Assembly (NCBI GenBank): GCA_037355855.1
Contig: CM074759.1
Span: 8,432,001-8,496,000, forward strand
DNA length: 64,000 bases
Source of the DNA: Pseudo-nitzschia pungens
Taxonomy: Eukaryota; Bacillariophyta; Bacillariophyceae; Bacillariales; Bacillariaceae
Reading direction: 5' to 3'
The stretch's first letter is position 1. The number at the start of each line of letters is the position of its first letter. Below, one piece after another: positions 1-10,900 of the stretch. The position numbers and the translations under genes were made by a program. The notes beneath the pieces were generated by a model. It was not told the DNA's origin and searched no databases. It worked only from the letters and a program-made list of their open reading frames with translations.

Positions 1-294
1 CCCGTTCCGCACCGGTCGGGGGTGTGCCCGGACACCTTCCAATACGGGGACTGCTCCCACGAGTACGCGAGCGATCTGACCTGCGCGTACGATCACGTCT
101 ATCGGGGCTGCTCTTGGGAGGAGCTCGAGTGCTCCCCCAGCATCGAGTGCGTTTGCGATCACTGGTACGGGTACTGGAAGTGCGAGTCCGTCTTCGAGAA
201 TTGCAGCGCCGACCTCTCGCGGACGGTCCCGATCGACCTGCCGGTGGGAGACGCCTGCGATCCATCGGCCGCTCTGCCGGTTCCGTCGGCGTGA
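1..294 (+). CDS. 3' end of a Cys-rich protein, partial at the window edge
   Basis: The frame is open from base 1 and ends at TGA 292-294, so only the C-terminal 97 residues or so are present. The visible part is dense in Cys (about eleven, including CVCDHW and KCESVFENC) and aromatic residues, and ends in a short Pro/Ala/Ser tail. The even Cys spacing suggests a disulphide-rich secreted or lumenal domain, but I recognise no named fold. A GTG at 22 is not a credible start; the real start lies upstream of the window. The frame does not continue past the stop, where a GGAAT-type microsatellite begins. Confidence 0.6.
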   Translation, partial: PVPHRSGVCPDTFQYGDCSHEYASDLTCAYDHVYRGCSWEELECSPSIECVCDHWYGYWKCESVFENCSADLSRTVPIDLPVGDACDPSAALPVPSA

Positions 295-1542
295 CGACGC
301 TCCACGGAGAATGGAATGGACCGGAATGGAATGGAATGGAGTGGACCGGAAAAAAGAATCCAACGAAAGTCAATGGGACGGGACGAATGGCATGCACGGA
401 ACGGGGTCCGACGACGGGCCTCCCGCACCGAATACAGTCGAACGAACGACCCCGCATTCGGGCAATGCGCTTCGTCAAAAACCCGAGCAACAAGCAAGCG
501 AGTTACGGCTTGCTGTCCTTCCCTTTGCAACGACACAATAATGATTGCTCGAACCGTCGTTCCGGAAGCGAGCTCCCATTCGCGTTCCGCGCGAGCTGGT
601 TCCGGAGTTCGAGTTTCCCCGTATTCTCGTTTCCCGATGCATTCGATTCGAAAGGGAAAGGCAGTGACGAGTTTGGATCTCCGATGGGCATCCGATGGGA
701 TCGAAGCGCATTGGATCGGACCGTTCGAACTACAAGTAATAGCGAGGAGGAGGACCGCATTCGTCCGTCGCCGCGATCGCTCGCGCAATTCGTTTGACGG
801 AATGTTTCGACGCGGCGTCCGCCATCGCGGCCCTCCGGTGTGCGACGCTTTCGGATCCTTGCCACAACCGTACTATCTAGAGCGCACAAGTTTTCTGCGA
901 TGTTCATACTACTAGTATTATTGTTCAGTCTAAAATAAATAATATTGAGTCGAGAGCATGGCCACGTCGTACGATGTGCACGATCCATCCATCCATCCAT
1001 CCAAATTGCATACCTACCGTTCGTGTCGTTCAAAACCGTAAAGTAGGGATTGCTTTGGCCAGAAGGTGTATGCATGTATGTATGTATGTATGAATGAACG
1101 AAAATCAATGAATCAATGTATGAATGAATCAATCCATCTATCCGTGGATTGATTCGATCTAACAGAATCCGATCCGATTCGATCCACCCCGGTCCGAATT
1201 GGTGCGCACCAAACCAACAGTACTGCCCGCGAGAGAACGAACGATGCGGTTCGACCGACCGACCGCGACGACCAGGAGCGTTCGTATTCGTATTTCTCCG
1301 CGATGGTAATTACCCGCACTCCGCACCGCGCGCTCTTTGCGCCGACACCGGTTTCGGGGTCGACGACGAGACCCCGCGACGCGTCTCGCCGCTCGCGGAG
1401 AACCGCGGGCACCGAGGAACAAACCGGAAACGGAAATCGATTCGTTGGCATTCCCGGTAGGCGGTTCCGTCGCCGCGCAATACAACACAACAGCAACACA
1501 AAACAAAACTCCGTTGCTGCCGCCGCTGCTGCACGGTGCTAG
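295..1542. other. Intergenic region with microsatellites, no gene seen
   Basis: No convincing coding frame. There is a GGAAT-like pentamer run at about 310-346, a CATC run at 984-1002 and a TATG/GAAT run at about 1070-1130. Open frames on both strands read through these repeats and lack any recognisable domain. The right part (about 1130-1542) is the 3' flank of the minus-strand silaffin-like gene. Confidence 0.6.
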
Positions 1543-2835
1543 CTAGAGACCGCCGATGGCCCCCAGCAGTTCCTCGATGGTGCCCGTCGCGCCGCCGCCG
1601 CTCTCGCCGACCGCTTCGTCTTCGTCTTGTTTTTCGCTCTCGGCGGCCCGGAGCTTGGATTGGTGCTTCTTTTCCTTTCGCTTGGCGTGCTTGAGATTCA
1701 GCCCCTGGGCCTCGATGGCTCTCGCCTCCTCGAGGGTGAACGTCCGGGCGTCCAGCGTGGTCGGCACGAACGTCGTCGGCACGAACGTCGTCGGCACAAA
1801 GGTGGTCGGCGCGTCCGTGTTTCCGGGAGTTGGAGCGGGCGTTGGGGTTGGTATGGGAGGCACCACGGTCGGCGCGAACGTGGTGGGCTGGAAGGTGGTG
1901 GGTTCCTCCGTGGCATCGGCGGGAACCGGCGCGGGAGTGGGAGAACCCGTGAGGGATACCGGCGACGGAGTGGGGGATGCCGGCGAAACAGTGGGAGACG
2001 CGCTCGGAGAAGCCGTCAGGGGCGGGGTCGGGAAGGGCGTGGGGATCATCAATGGAGACTGCGTGGGGGGCCCGAACGCGGGCGGCGCGTTCGGGCCGTT
2101 GGTGGGGGAGGCGCTCGGAGAAGCCGTCAGGGGCAGCCCATCGGTGGGGGAGGCGCTCGGAGAAGCCGTCAGGAACGGCTCATCGGTGGGGGAGGCGCTC
2201 GGAGAAGCGGTCAGGAACGGCTCATCGGTGGGGGAGGCGCTCGGAGAAGCCGTCAGGGGCCGCGCATCGGTGGGGGAGGCGCTCGGAGAAGCCGTCAGGG
2301 GCAGGGGCGGGGATTCCGTCGGGGTGGAGTGGGGTTGTTGGGGTGGGGGGTGGTAGGGGATCGGTGGGTGGATCGGAGTCGTCGTCGGAGCGATCGGATC
2401 GCCCTTGCCCTTCTTGTCGCCCTTGGCGCTCTTCTTTCCGAACTTTTCGCTCTTGCCGGACTTGGGCAGGAGGGCCCCGAGGCTCTGCTCGGCGCTCTCG
2501 CCGAAGCGGAGATTCATTCGGACCAGGCTCTCGCCGCTGCCTCGCTCGGGAGTGGCGGCAACAGTGGAAGCACCGCCGATCGAAGCTTCCTTGGGCGACG
2601 ACAGCAGCAACGCGTCTTTTACGCCGCCGCCGTTGAGTTTGTTGCGGAGGAGGCTCGATCTCAATCCGCGGGGGTTCGCGGCAACCACCCGCCGGTGGTG
2701 GTTCTCCCCCTCCTCCTCCTCCCGCTGCCGCTGCTGCCGCGGATGGGAAGCTTCGGTTTCCGACAACAACACCGAGGACGCTGCCAAAACGATGGCGGCG
2801 GGCACGATCGCTGCGGTTCGAAGAAATAATTTCAT
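1543..2835 (-). CDS. Secreted Lys-rich, Pro/Ser/Thr-repeat protein (silaffin-like candidate, paralogue 1)
   Basis: 430 residues starting at ATG 2835. Order of features: hydrophobic signal peptide (about 1-29), a His/Arg/Glu-rich stretch, an RGL tripeptide at 56-58 that fits the RXL pro-peptide site of diatom wall proteins, a Lys/Ser cluster at 125-144 (KSEKFGKK, KGDKKGKG), a long Pro/Ser/Thr/Ala region with five near-identical 14-residue repeats (LTASPSASPT plus four variable residues), three FVPTT-type repeats, a basic KRKEKK segment and an acidic tail ending in IGGL. It is clearly paralogous to the protein at 4976-5953: leader, RGL, Lys cluster and C-terminus all match. A silica or wall role is inferred from the layout. 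A generic mucin-like cell-surface protein is the alternative. Confidence 0.75.
   Translation of the reverse strand: MKLFLRTAAIVPAAIVLAASSVLLSETEASHPRQQRQREEEEGENHHRRVVAANPRGLRSSLLRNKLNGGGVKDALLLSSPKEASIGGASTVAATPERGSGESLVRMNLRFGESAEQSLGALLPKSGKSEKFGKKSAKGDKKGKGDPIAPTTTPIHPPIPYHPPPQQPHSTPTESPPLPLTASPSASPTDARPLTASPSASPTDEPFLTASPSASPTDEPFLTASPSASPTDGLPLTASPSASPTNGPNAPPAFGPPTQSPLMIPTPFPTPPLTASPSASPTVSPASPTPSPVSLTGSPTPAPVPADATEEPTTFQPTTFAPTVVPPIPTPTPAPTPGNTDAPTTFVPTTFVPTTFVPTTLDARTFTLEEARAIEAQGLNLKHAKRKEKKHQSKLRAAESEKQDEDEAVGESGGGATGTIEELLGAIGGL
2102..2310. repeat. 42-bp coding minisatellite, five units
   Basis: Five head-to-tail units of 42 bp, each containing GGCGCTCGGAGAAGC, encode the 14-residue LTASPSASPT repeat of the minus-strand gene. 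Units differ mainly in the last four codons. The neighbouring paralogue lacks this expansion, so the array probably grew after duplication. Confidence 0.9.
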
Positions 2836-4975
2836 GGTCTTTGGTGCGCTTTTTGTATATTAGTGGTATGTAGGTAACCTTAGCGGATCTCTCTTTGCGG
2901 TGTGGTGGTGTGCAACACTGTGCCCGAAAATCGGTGGGAGAGATGAAAAAAAAAAATGGAAGCTATTACTATGATGGTGGAAGGTGTCAGTCACACGGTT
3001 CTAGCAGTATTTTTTTTTTTTTTGGAAAGTTTCTCTCTCTCAATCGGCAATGATTTCCTGCGATACAGTAAATTTCGCCTCCCAAAAATAACGTCACTGT
3101 TCTTGCACCGGGCATAAGTAGTTCGCACAAACCGATATCCATTCCAACGAGCTTTGGGATTCCTTTTCCGTTTGCGTCCAAAAAGTTTCCGTTCGTCGTA
3201 GAACTTTTGGTGACACGAATGTGTGTATGTATGTGTGTGTATCGAACACCACGAGAAGTATCGAAACGAGTCGTCGGAGACGACTCCCGACACGCACCGC
3301 TGTGTATCGCCTGCCGATGCCCGGTATTTCGACTCCGATGCTCGACCGTCACGCAGTTGTGTGCGAAACAATACTAATCTTACTATTATTAGAAGTAAGG
3401 TTACTTCGTATTACTTCGTAATAATAATGGAACGTCGTGGTTTCGAAAAGTCCATCGCATCGCATCGCATCGCATCGTGCCGTAATGACACTCCGAGTAC
3501 GGTAGTAAGAACGCACAAATAGTGTTTCGGTGCTGTCCCTTGCACCATCTCCTCCCGAGTACGGTACTCGTATTGGATCGATTTCTTCTTTTTGTCGACG
3601 CGGCGGTGCCTCGCGTCTCCTCGTCCCACGAGCGCGCAGCATCACGGATCACTCGCTCTCCGTGTTTCGGTGCGTCGATCGATAGCAGATTTCTTGCCTC
3701 CCGTCCCCGTGTCTAGCACGGTATCGATCCGGTGCTGCTATTGTTTTGTTGTTGGAGCATCGATAACTAGTGTAGTACGGTAGTGGCTCGCGTCGTCGTC
3801 GTCGGAGTACTCGTAGTAGCATGGATCGATCGTTTCGTTTCGAATGCCACCTCCTCGCTCGTCCCGTCGTATCTATCGACTCGCTGTTGCAGACCGCTCG
3901 CTGCTCGCTGCTGCCGTTGCTTTTGCTTTTGCTGTTAGTAGTAGTACAGTACTGTGTTTCGGACGACGCGCTGGTGCTCCCGTTGCGGCTGCCGAGGACG
4001 CCTTGCTGTTGTTTCTTGTGTTGCTGCTCTTGCTGCTGCCCGTGCCCTGTAAACTCCGTACTCCCTTGCGGATGCTGTTTCTGTTGCTGTTGCCACTGCT
4101 GGCCGGTGCTCGTCCTCTTTCGAGTAGTAATAGTAGTACTACTAATAGTGTGATCCCGTTGATCTGCGTACTAGTAGGCTAGCCACAAGATACTGCAAGT
4201 AACCTACGCCACGAACTCTGATGAAATAAATAATAATAATACTTGTAGTACGACGTGTATTCAATAGTGGACAGAGAATAAAGATACTAACCTTACCGTA
4301 CTTAACTTACTTCTACTTCTTATTTTGATTGATTCGAATTTCAACTAGAACAAGTTCGAGTAGCACCGTTACATACCGGGTACCACCATTGCCGGTAACT
4401 TACCTTCTGCACGGATTTGCAAGTCGGATTTGGATTGCCAGGACCATTTATTTGTACCTACTACTACTACTACTACTACTACTACTAGAAAAGCATAATA
4501 ATAGCAAGAGATAATAATAATGACGAGTAGAGTAGCGATCGTTTCTTGCTGTAATGCGGTTTGAGATAAACTCCTCGTTTCTCTATAAATGTTTGAGCGG
4601 CGAATACTACTACAAAAAATGAAAATAATAATGAAAACAAATATTCGAGCCCGCTCTGCCAAAGTGCTGTTTGGAAGAACCATCCATCCCCCGCTTCGGG
4701 GGACGGGTGGAGTGCTGGTGGTGGTCGTTGGAGAGTCGAGAGATGATACCATCACATCGTTGTTCGAGGGTAGTAGTACCTACTACTACTAGGAGCTCGA
4801 TCTTCCGTCGACGAGAAACTCCCCGATCCACCGGACCCACTACGGTACGGGATGGATCGCGGATGTCCCCAATGTCGTATGTGTAGTACCGTACGTACGA
4901 AGTACCGCACCAAGGAGCAACTGCCGATTCCTTCCTTCCTTTCTCCCCCGCCAAACAATATATCCAGTCTTCTCA
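2836..4975. other. Intergenic region between the two silaffin-like paralogues
   Basis: No supported gene. It holds a CATCG pentamer run (3453-3478), a CTA triplet run (4458-4487), many TAGTAC/GTACTA words and a TAACCTTACCGTA word at 4288-4300. Leu-rich open frames at about 3820-4180 come from CTG/TTG-rich DNA and look non-coding. Confidence 0.5.
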
Positions 4976-5953
4976 TTAGAGGCCGCCGACACCCCCCATG
5001 ATTTCGTCGATGAAACCCATTCCGGCAGCGGAGCCGCTGTGAACACCACCGTCGCCGTTGCTGTCCTCCTCCTCCTCGTCGTTGCTGGTGGTGGTGATGC
5101 TGCCCTCCGCGGGTCTCGCTTCGAGCTGCTGCTGCTTGGAGTTCTGCTTCTTTTCCTTGCGCTTGAATTTCTTGAAATTGAATCCCAGGGTCTCCAGGGC
5201 CGCGGCCTCCTCCACGGAGTGCAACCGGGCATCCAGTGTGGTCGGCACAAAGGTGGTTGGCACAAAGGTGGTCGGCACGAAGGTTGTCGGCGCGTCCGTG
5301 TTTGCGGGAATGGGAGCGGGCGTTGGGGTTGGTGTGGGAGGCAACACAGTGGGAGAACCCGTGAGGGATACCGGCGACGGAGTGGGGGATACCGGCGAAA
5401 CCGTGGGAGACGGGCTCGGGGCACCCGTCGGTGCCGCGCTGGTGGTGGGCGACGCGCTGGGAGAGGCGCTCGGGGCACCCGTCGGGGCCGCGCTCGGGGA
5501 CGTCGTCGGAACGAGCGGATCGCCGCTTCCCTTTTTGTCGCCCTTGGCGGTCTTTCCAAACTTTTCGCTCTTGAAGGCCTTGGGCATCAGACCGGTGCCG
5601 CCGCCGCCGCCGCCCTTGGTGTCCTTGGCGTTCTTGCCGGTGCGGAGGTACATTCGGACCAGTCCCTCCTTGGCATTGGCGTTGGTCCTGGTCTTGGCAG
5701 CGCCGAGCGAAGCCGACTTGGGCGAGGACACCACCAGCGCCTCTTGGATTTCGCCGTCGTTGAGATTGTTGCGGAGCAGGCTCAATCCGCGAACATTGGC
5801 GCCGCCGCTGCTGCTGCTTCCGCCGCCGCCGCCGACGACTCGCTGGTTATCCTCCTCTCGCTGCTGTTGCGGATGGGAAGCTGCGGTTCCCAACACGGAG
5901 GACGCTGCCAAAACGATGGCGGGCACGATCGCTGCGGTCGAAAGAAACTTCAT
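4976..5953 (-). CDS. Secreted Lys-rich, Pro/Ser/Thr-repeat protein (silaffin-like candidate, paralogue 2)
   Basis: 325 residues starting at ATG 5953. Signal peptide (about 1-25), Gly/Ser linker, RGL at 55-57, a Lys cluster at about 126-145 (KSEKFGKTAKGDKKG), then SAAPTGAPS and SPSASPT repeats, the block of three FVPTT repeats ending in LDAR, a basic FKRKEKK segment, an acidic stretch and a Gly-rich end (GGVGGL). The domain order and many residues match the 1543-2835 protein, so this is a tandem duplication in the same orientation about 2.1 kb apart. The Pro/Ser section is shorter and lacks the 14-residue minisatellite. It has no catalytic domain. The wall or silica role is inferred. Confidence 0.75.
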   Translation of the reverse strand: MKFLSTAAIVPAIVLAASSVLGTAASHPQQQREEDNQRVVGGGGGSSSSGGANVRGLSLLRNNLNDGEIQEALVVSSPKSASLGAAKTRTNANAKEGLVRMYLRTGKNAKDTKGGGGGGTGLMPKAFKSEKFGKTAKGDKKGSGDPLVPTTSPSAAPTGAPSASPSASPTTSAAPTGAPSPSPTVSPVSPTPSPVSLTGSPTVLPPTPTPTPAPIPANTDAPTTFVPTTFVPTTFVPTTLDARLHSVEEAAALETLGFNFKKFKRKEKKQNSKQQQLEARPAEGSITTTSNDEEEEDSNGDGGVHSGSAAGMGFIDEIMGGVGGL

Positions 5954-7982
5954 GGTGGTGGTTTTTTGTCGTGCTGTGTAGGGTATAGACTTTAAGCTGC
6001 GACGGATCCGATCCCTTTTGTGGTGACGTCTTGGCAGCGCAATGCAATGGTCCTTTTGGAGTTAGTATGTTGTATGGATTTTGCGTTTGGGATTGACTGA
6101 GATTATTCCAAGTTAAAATGGAGTAAACAGTTGTACCAGGTTCGGTAAAGCAATCTTACCGGTAATCTTATGCACGGAATGTACTTCGTATTTCGAAAGT
6201 ACCAAAACCAAAACCGAATAATGTATTTCGAAAAGTCCAACAACTAACACCAAATGCACTTCATATTATTTCGAAAAGTCCAGAACCGATCAGCGGGAGT
6301 ATGGTAATCTTACCTGTACGAACTCGTGCTCGAAGGATTCCCTCTCCTCTCACATGAATGCATCCTCCGATCGGAAAGTCACCCCGTGTTTCGTGACTCG
6401 AGCGAGGCATACTGGATTCTACATACCGTTAGTGTGACACATTTATGATGTTTTTCGTCGCCTGTCCGCACGTGGAAAGTCACAAGGGGCATTAGAAAAT
6501 TCGATTTTTGAATTTGGAATTTGAATTTGTTTTTGAAAGGTTGGGTCGGCGTTTCAATAAGTACCGATGTGACTCGACTCACTCCCGTTTCGCCACCCAT
6601 AGTACCTCATGTTTCGCCACCAAAAGTACGGTACCTTATTACCCGTGGCTTACAGCGCGATAGTCAGCAAATCTCTTTCGGACAAGTAATTAGTAACCTT
6701 ACGGTAAGTCTTCCCAGATGAACGGAAAGGTTTTCGAAAACGATCCGTTCTTTGCCCCGATTGCAGACGCGGTCCGGACCAATCCATCGCCACCTGGCGA
6801 TAGTCTCACCCGATACGAAGTAGAAGTATTTTGTATTTTAGTACTCCCACCACCACCAGCCATCACGCAGTTCTTGTGACCGAGGAACTGCACCAGCAGT
6901 AATCTTACGAGTACCCGTACCTTACCGTACTCGTCCCGCCATCACACCATCATGGTGGTTTCTCCTGGGAGACAGAAAAAATGTTCGGTCACGAGCGTTG
7001 ATTTTCTCAAATCGAGAGATTGATCTAGGTAGTAGCTATGTAGTAAACCTTAGGCTTCTCCTGGTTGTGGCAGTAGTACAGTAGCTAGCAGTACAATATT
7101 CCCCATCAATCAATTCATTGTTGATGCACACACTCATGAGTGAGTTACCCCCAGCATACTAGTACTGCTCCTGTCATCCATTCCAATCGAGAAAACTGCT
7201 AGTACTACTACTAGTAATCATGGTTGCCTTTCCAACACGACAATGCATGATCCTCATTCATCAGAAAAGTTTTTGCAGAAGGCCACCTCCTCCTCAACAG
7301 TACTCTCCTCCAACTAGTAGTAGTAGTACTAGTAACATGAATGGAAAGTGATGGAGCTAGTACCAGTCTTGTGTTCTTCAAGATCCTCATCATAGAAGTA
7401 AAAGTTTACTTCTACTATTACTACTACCGGTAAGGCTACTGCTGGTATGTTGTGGGACATCTCGTAGTAAGGTTAGTTCCGTTGTGACTCATGACACAAC
7501 AATGCTGCCAGCCCGGTCCTACTACTACTATCTACTATTGGTAGGACTCTTCGATCATTAGAGTTTCGGGTTCAGTGAAAAATAAGGTTAACCTTACTTC
7601 CATCCGATCATCCTTACACTCTCACCATCTCATTCCATCGATCCGTGATTGATTACAATAACCTTACTTTTTTTCTCAGGGTTGAAATGTCGGCTTCAGT
7701 TAACCCACAAACAACAACAAACAACAAACAAAACCAAGTCCGTAACCTTACTTGTAACTTGTAACTTGCAACCCCCACGAGACGCTTCCCTTCCAACCAA
7801 TGCCATGATACATGATACTGCTTGATCCCTATTTACGATACGGTACAATCCGCTAGAAACAATATTCTAGAAATATTGATAGATACGAATAGAGAGAACG
7901 CGAGCGAGATCCATCCATACACCCAACCCACCACCCTAGCCCACCAATTGCAATTGCAATTTCAATTGCAATCTCGATTGCA
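5954..7982. other. Intergenic region rich in short palindromic words
   Basis: No gene seen. The stretch repeatedly shows TACCGTA, GTACCG, ACTAGTACT and AACCTTAC words, for example GTAACCTTACGGTAAG at 6693-6708 and the perfect palindrome TAAGGTTAACCTTA at 7583-7596. All open frames here are short and without similarity that I can recognise. Confidence 0.5.
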
Positions 7983-10900
7983 ATGAGAAGAACCCGCCAT
8001 TCGAGTGCCGTTGATCGGGGAAACGGAAGCGGAAGCGGAAGCGCCCACCCGCAAAAACGAGCGTCTGCGGCATCGGCATCTTCGAGAGCCACCATTGCTT
8101 CCAATCTACAGGGACGGGGACAGGGACAGGGACAGTTCCATTCCCACCCTGCCAATAAAAACCATACCATTGCTGCTTCTGCTTCTGCTTCTGCACACAA
8201 CAACAATGCAACCTCGAATCTTCCCTCCTGGTGCAAGAGACTCCGCAGGGAACCCCCCGGATCGAAAGCCGCCTATGCCGAGCGGGTGACAACTTCCACC
8301 GGTTCGACGGAGCTCCGCTGGCGGCAGGAATCGATGCGGTTCTGGAACCGGAAACTGGAGGAGGCCTCGGCGCGAGCCTTTGCAAAACTGGTGGCTCCGG
8401 TGGGCTCTCGGATCCGGGGGATTCTGGAGCAACAGCAACAGCAACAGCAACGAGAACAAGAACAACTAGAACAAAACGAAATAGAAGAACAACAACAAGA
8501 AGAACAACAACAAGAACAAGAACAAGAACAACAACTTCAAGACGGATCTATGGCCGAGGGGGATGCTTCGGGTGGGGAAAGCCGCAGCAACGCGAACGGG
8601 GAAGAGGAGAAGGACGCTGATGCAATGAGGAACAAAGAATCAATCTTCACCACCACCACCACCAAGCATCGATTGGCGGCGGCTCTGGATCCGAAGCATC
8701 CCTTGGCAGCAAAGGGGGGGATCAACAAGAACATTAACAACAACAGTAACAACGACAACGGCAATGACGGACCGAGGGGGATTGGGGTTCGCAGCAAACG
8801 TCACGACGACGACGATGATGATGACAAAGACGATTGGGAGTATTGCCGGCAACTCTTTGGCGTGTCATCCTCGTCAAAGTCGTCCCCGTCTTCGTCGTCA
8901 TTGCCATTGCCATTGCCATTGCCATTGGATTCCATCGCTGCACCCTCACCGGGGACGGCGGCGAACACCTTTTCTCAGGGGGAGGGTCGGCACGAGGGTC
9001 GTTATCATTGTCTTCGCCACCCAAATACAAATCCACATCCACATCCGAATCCCGATCCGCGCCCGATCCATTACCCGCGAGAGGTCCTCCCCGTCTTTGT
9101 GGTGAACTCGCCCCTGATTTCCAATTGCTTCAAGGATCGATCCAAGATTTGCCACGCTCTGTGGAGGCAACTGAATTCCCTGCCCAACACGCTGGGTGGA
9201 ACGAGTTATAGTCGTAGTTGTAGTAGTAGCAGTAGCAGCAGCAGCAGTGGCAACCCGATCCGCAACCAAACCATTTGCTTGTACCTCCCCCGCCTCCTCT
9301 CGAGCTGGAGCGAAACGCTCAAGCTCCTGTGGGACGGACTCCTCCACCACTACGAAAACACCCACGATGCCCCCGATCGAGACCTCGAGCACACTCTGGC
9401 GTACGTCTATGCCTTTCCCGGGGATCCTTCTTCCAGGCGCCACTCCTACCACCGGTCCAAGCGGGACCACTACGAGACCGCCGTTGCCAAGACGACGACG
9501 ACGACGTCCGGCAGAGGCCGGGGTGGCATTGCCGGCACCGGCGTCACCAACCGCAGCACCGGCGCGCGGAAACAATCCGGAACCACCACCGGATCGAAGA
9601 AACAACGGAGCTTGCAGGATTTTTTCTTCGAGTTTTTGGAACACGTCTTTGAGGAACCGGAGGAATTTCGAGATACCAATGGCAATGGCAATGCCAATGC
9701 CAATGGCAATCGACACGATCGGGAGCGTGCACGTGCTCGTGTTCGCAACAACAACAACAACAGCAACAGCAACAATCTGGTGATTTTGCTGGAGGATCCC
9801 CGCGTCGTGCACACCCGGGCACCGCGTCAATCCGGCCGGTCGGAAGCCTCCTACGGCAATGCCAGTGCCAATGTTCATGCCCATGCCAATGTTCATCCCC
9901 ATGCCCATACCAATGCTACCAGCGGACGCAGTCACGACCAGCTGGTCCAGACGCAGCTGCTGGAAACCCTGGCGTCCTGGAGGGAACTGCACGGGATTCC
10001 GGTGTCGCTGGTGGTCCTGAACCATTGCACGACGAATGAAACAGCAACCGCAGCTGCCGATGAAACTGCGGCGGGATCGTCGTGGGAGGAACTCCAGCGC
10101 AATGTCTTGCTGAATCCCTCCCTGTCGGGGGGACGCTTCGGGATCCGGACCCTCCGGTGCTCGATTCCGTCCGAGAAGTTCTCCGCGGGCACCGGGGAGG
10201 CGCTATGCTCCGATGGTGAACACGAATCCCTTCCGTCCGCCATGGCCGCCGCTCTGTGGTCCGGGTATTTTTTGGAGGCCCTCGCGGACACACCCATGCC
10301 TCTCCTGGTTCCGCCCAAGATGGCGTTTGCCGACGGACCGGGGAATATCAATAGCAGCGGCAGCAGCAGCGGCAGCAGCCGCGGTCGAAGCGATGCATGC
10401 CCCGCCGCGGCCTTTCTCGCGCTCTGCGGGGACACCCTCGGCGAAGAGGCATCGTGCAGCGCGTGGGTCCGGTCCCTCCGCGCCCAAATCTCCACACACT
10501 TTTACACGCGCAGGGGATCCTTTGTGTGGGACGCTCTCCAGCCCCGAACCGCCGCCTACCACAGCGCAGAAGCAGCAGAACTAGCGATAGCCACAGCAAC
10601 CACGACCACCGCAACCACAACCACAGCGGGAGGGGAAGCCCAACTGCGATCCAACCTCCGGGAGTCCCTTCCGGGGCTGGCGAGTCGGGGCACGATGGCG
10701 AGCGATAGAGTCAGTGGCAGCGGAAGTGGAAGCGACAGGAACGACCCCTTTGAAATCGGCACCGACGCCGTCCGCGTCTTTGGTCCCGAGCTGGTGGCCT
10801 GGTGCTCGGCGTACCCAAAGGCGCACCGGCTCCTCTCCGCAGCGGCGGGCGAGACAAAGTCCGACATGACACTGGGCGAGAAGTGCGATGCCCTGGTCGA

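Noticed and set aside
3821..4182. Leu/Val/Cys-rich frames resembling membrane proteins
   Set aside because: Two overlapping frames are equally hydrophobic because the DNA is CTG/TTG rich; composition effect only.
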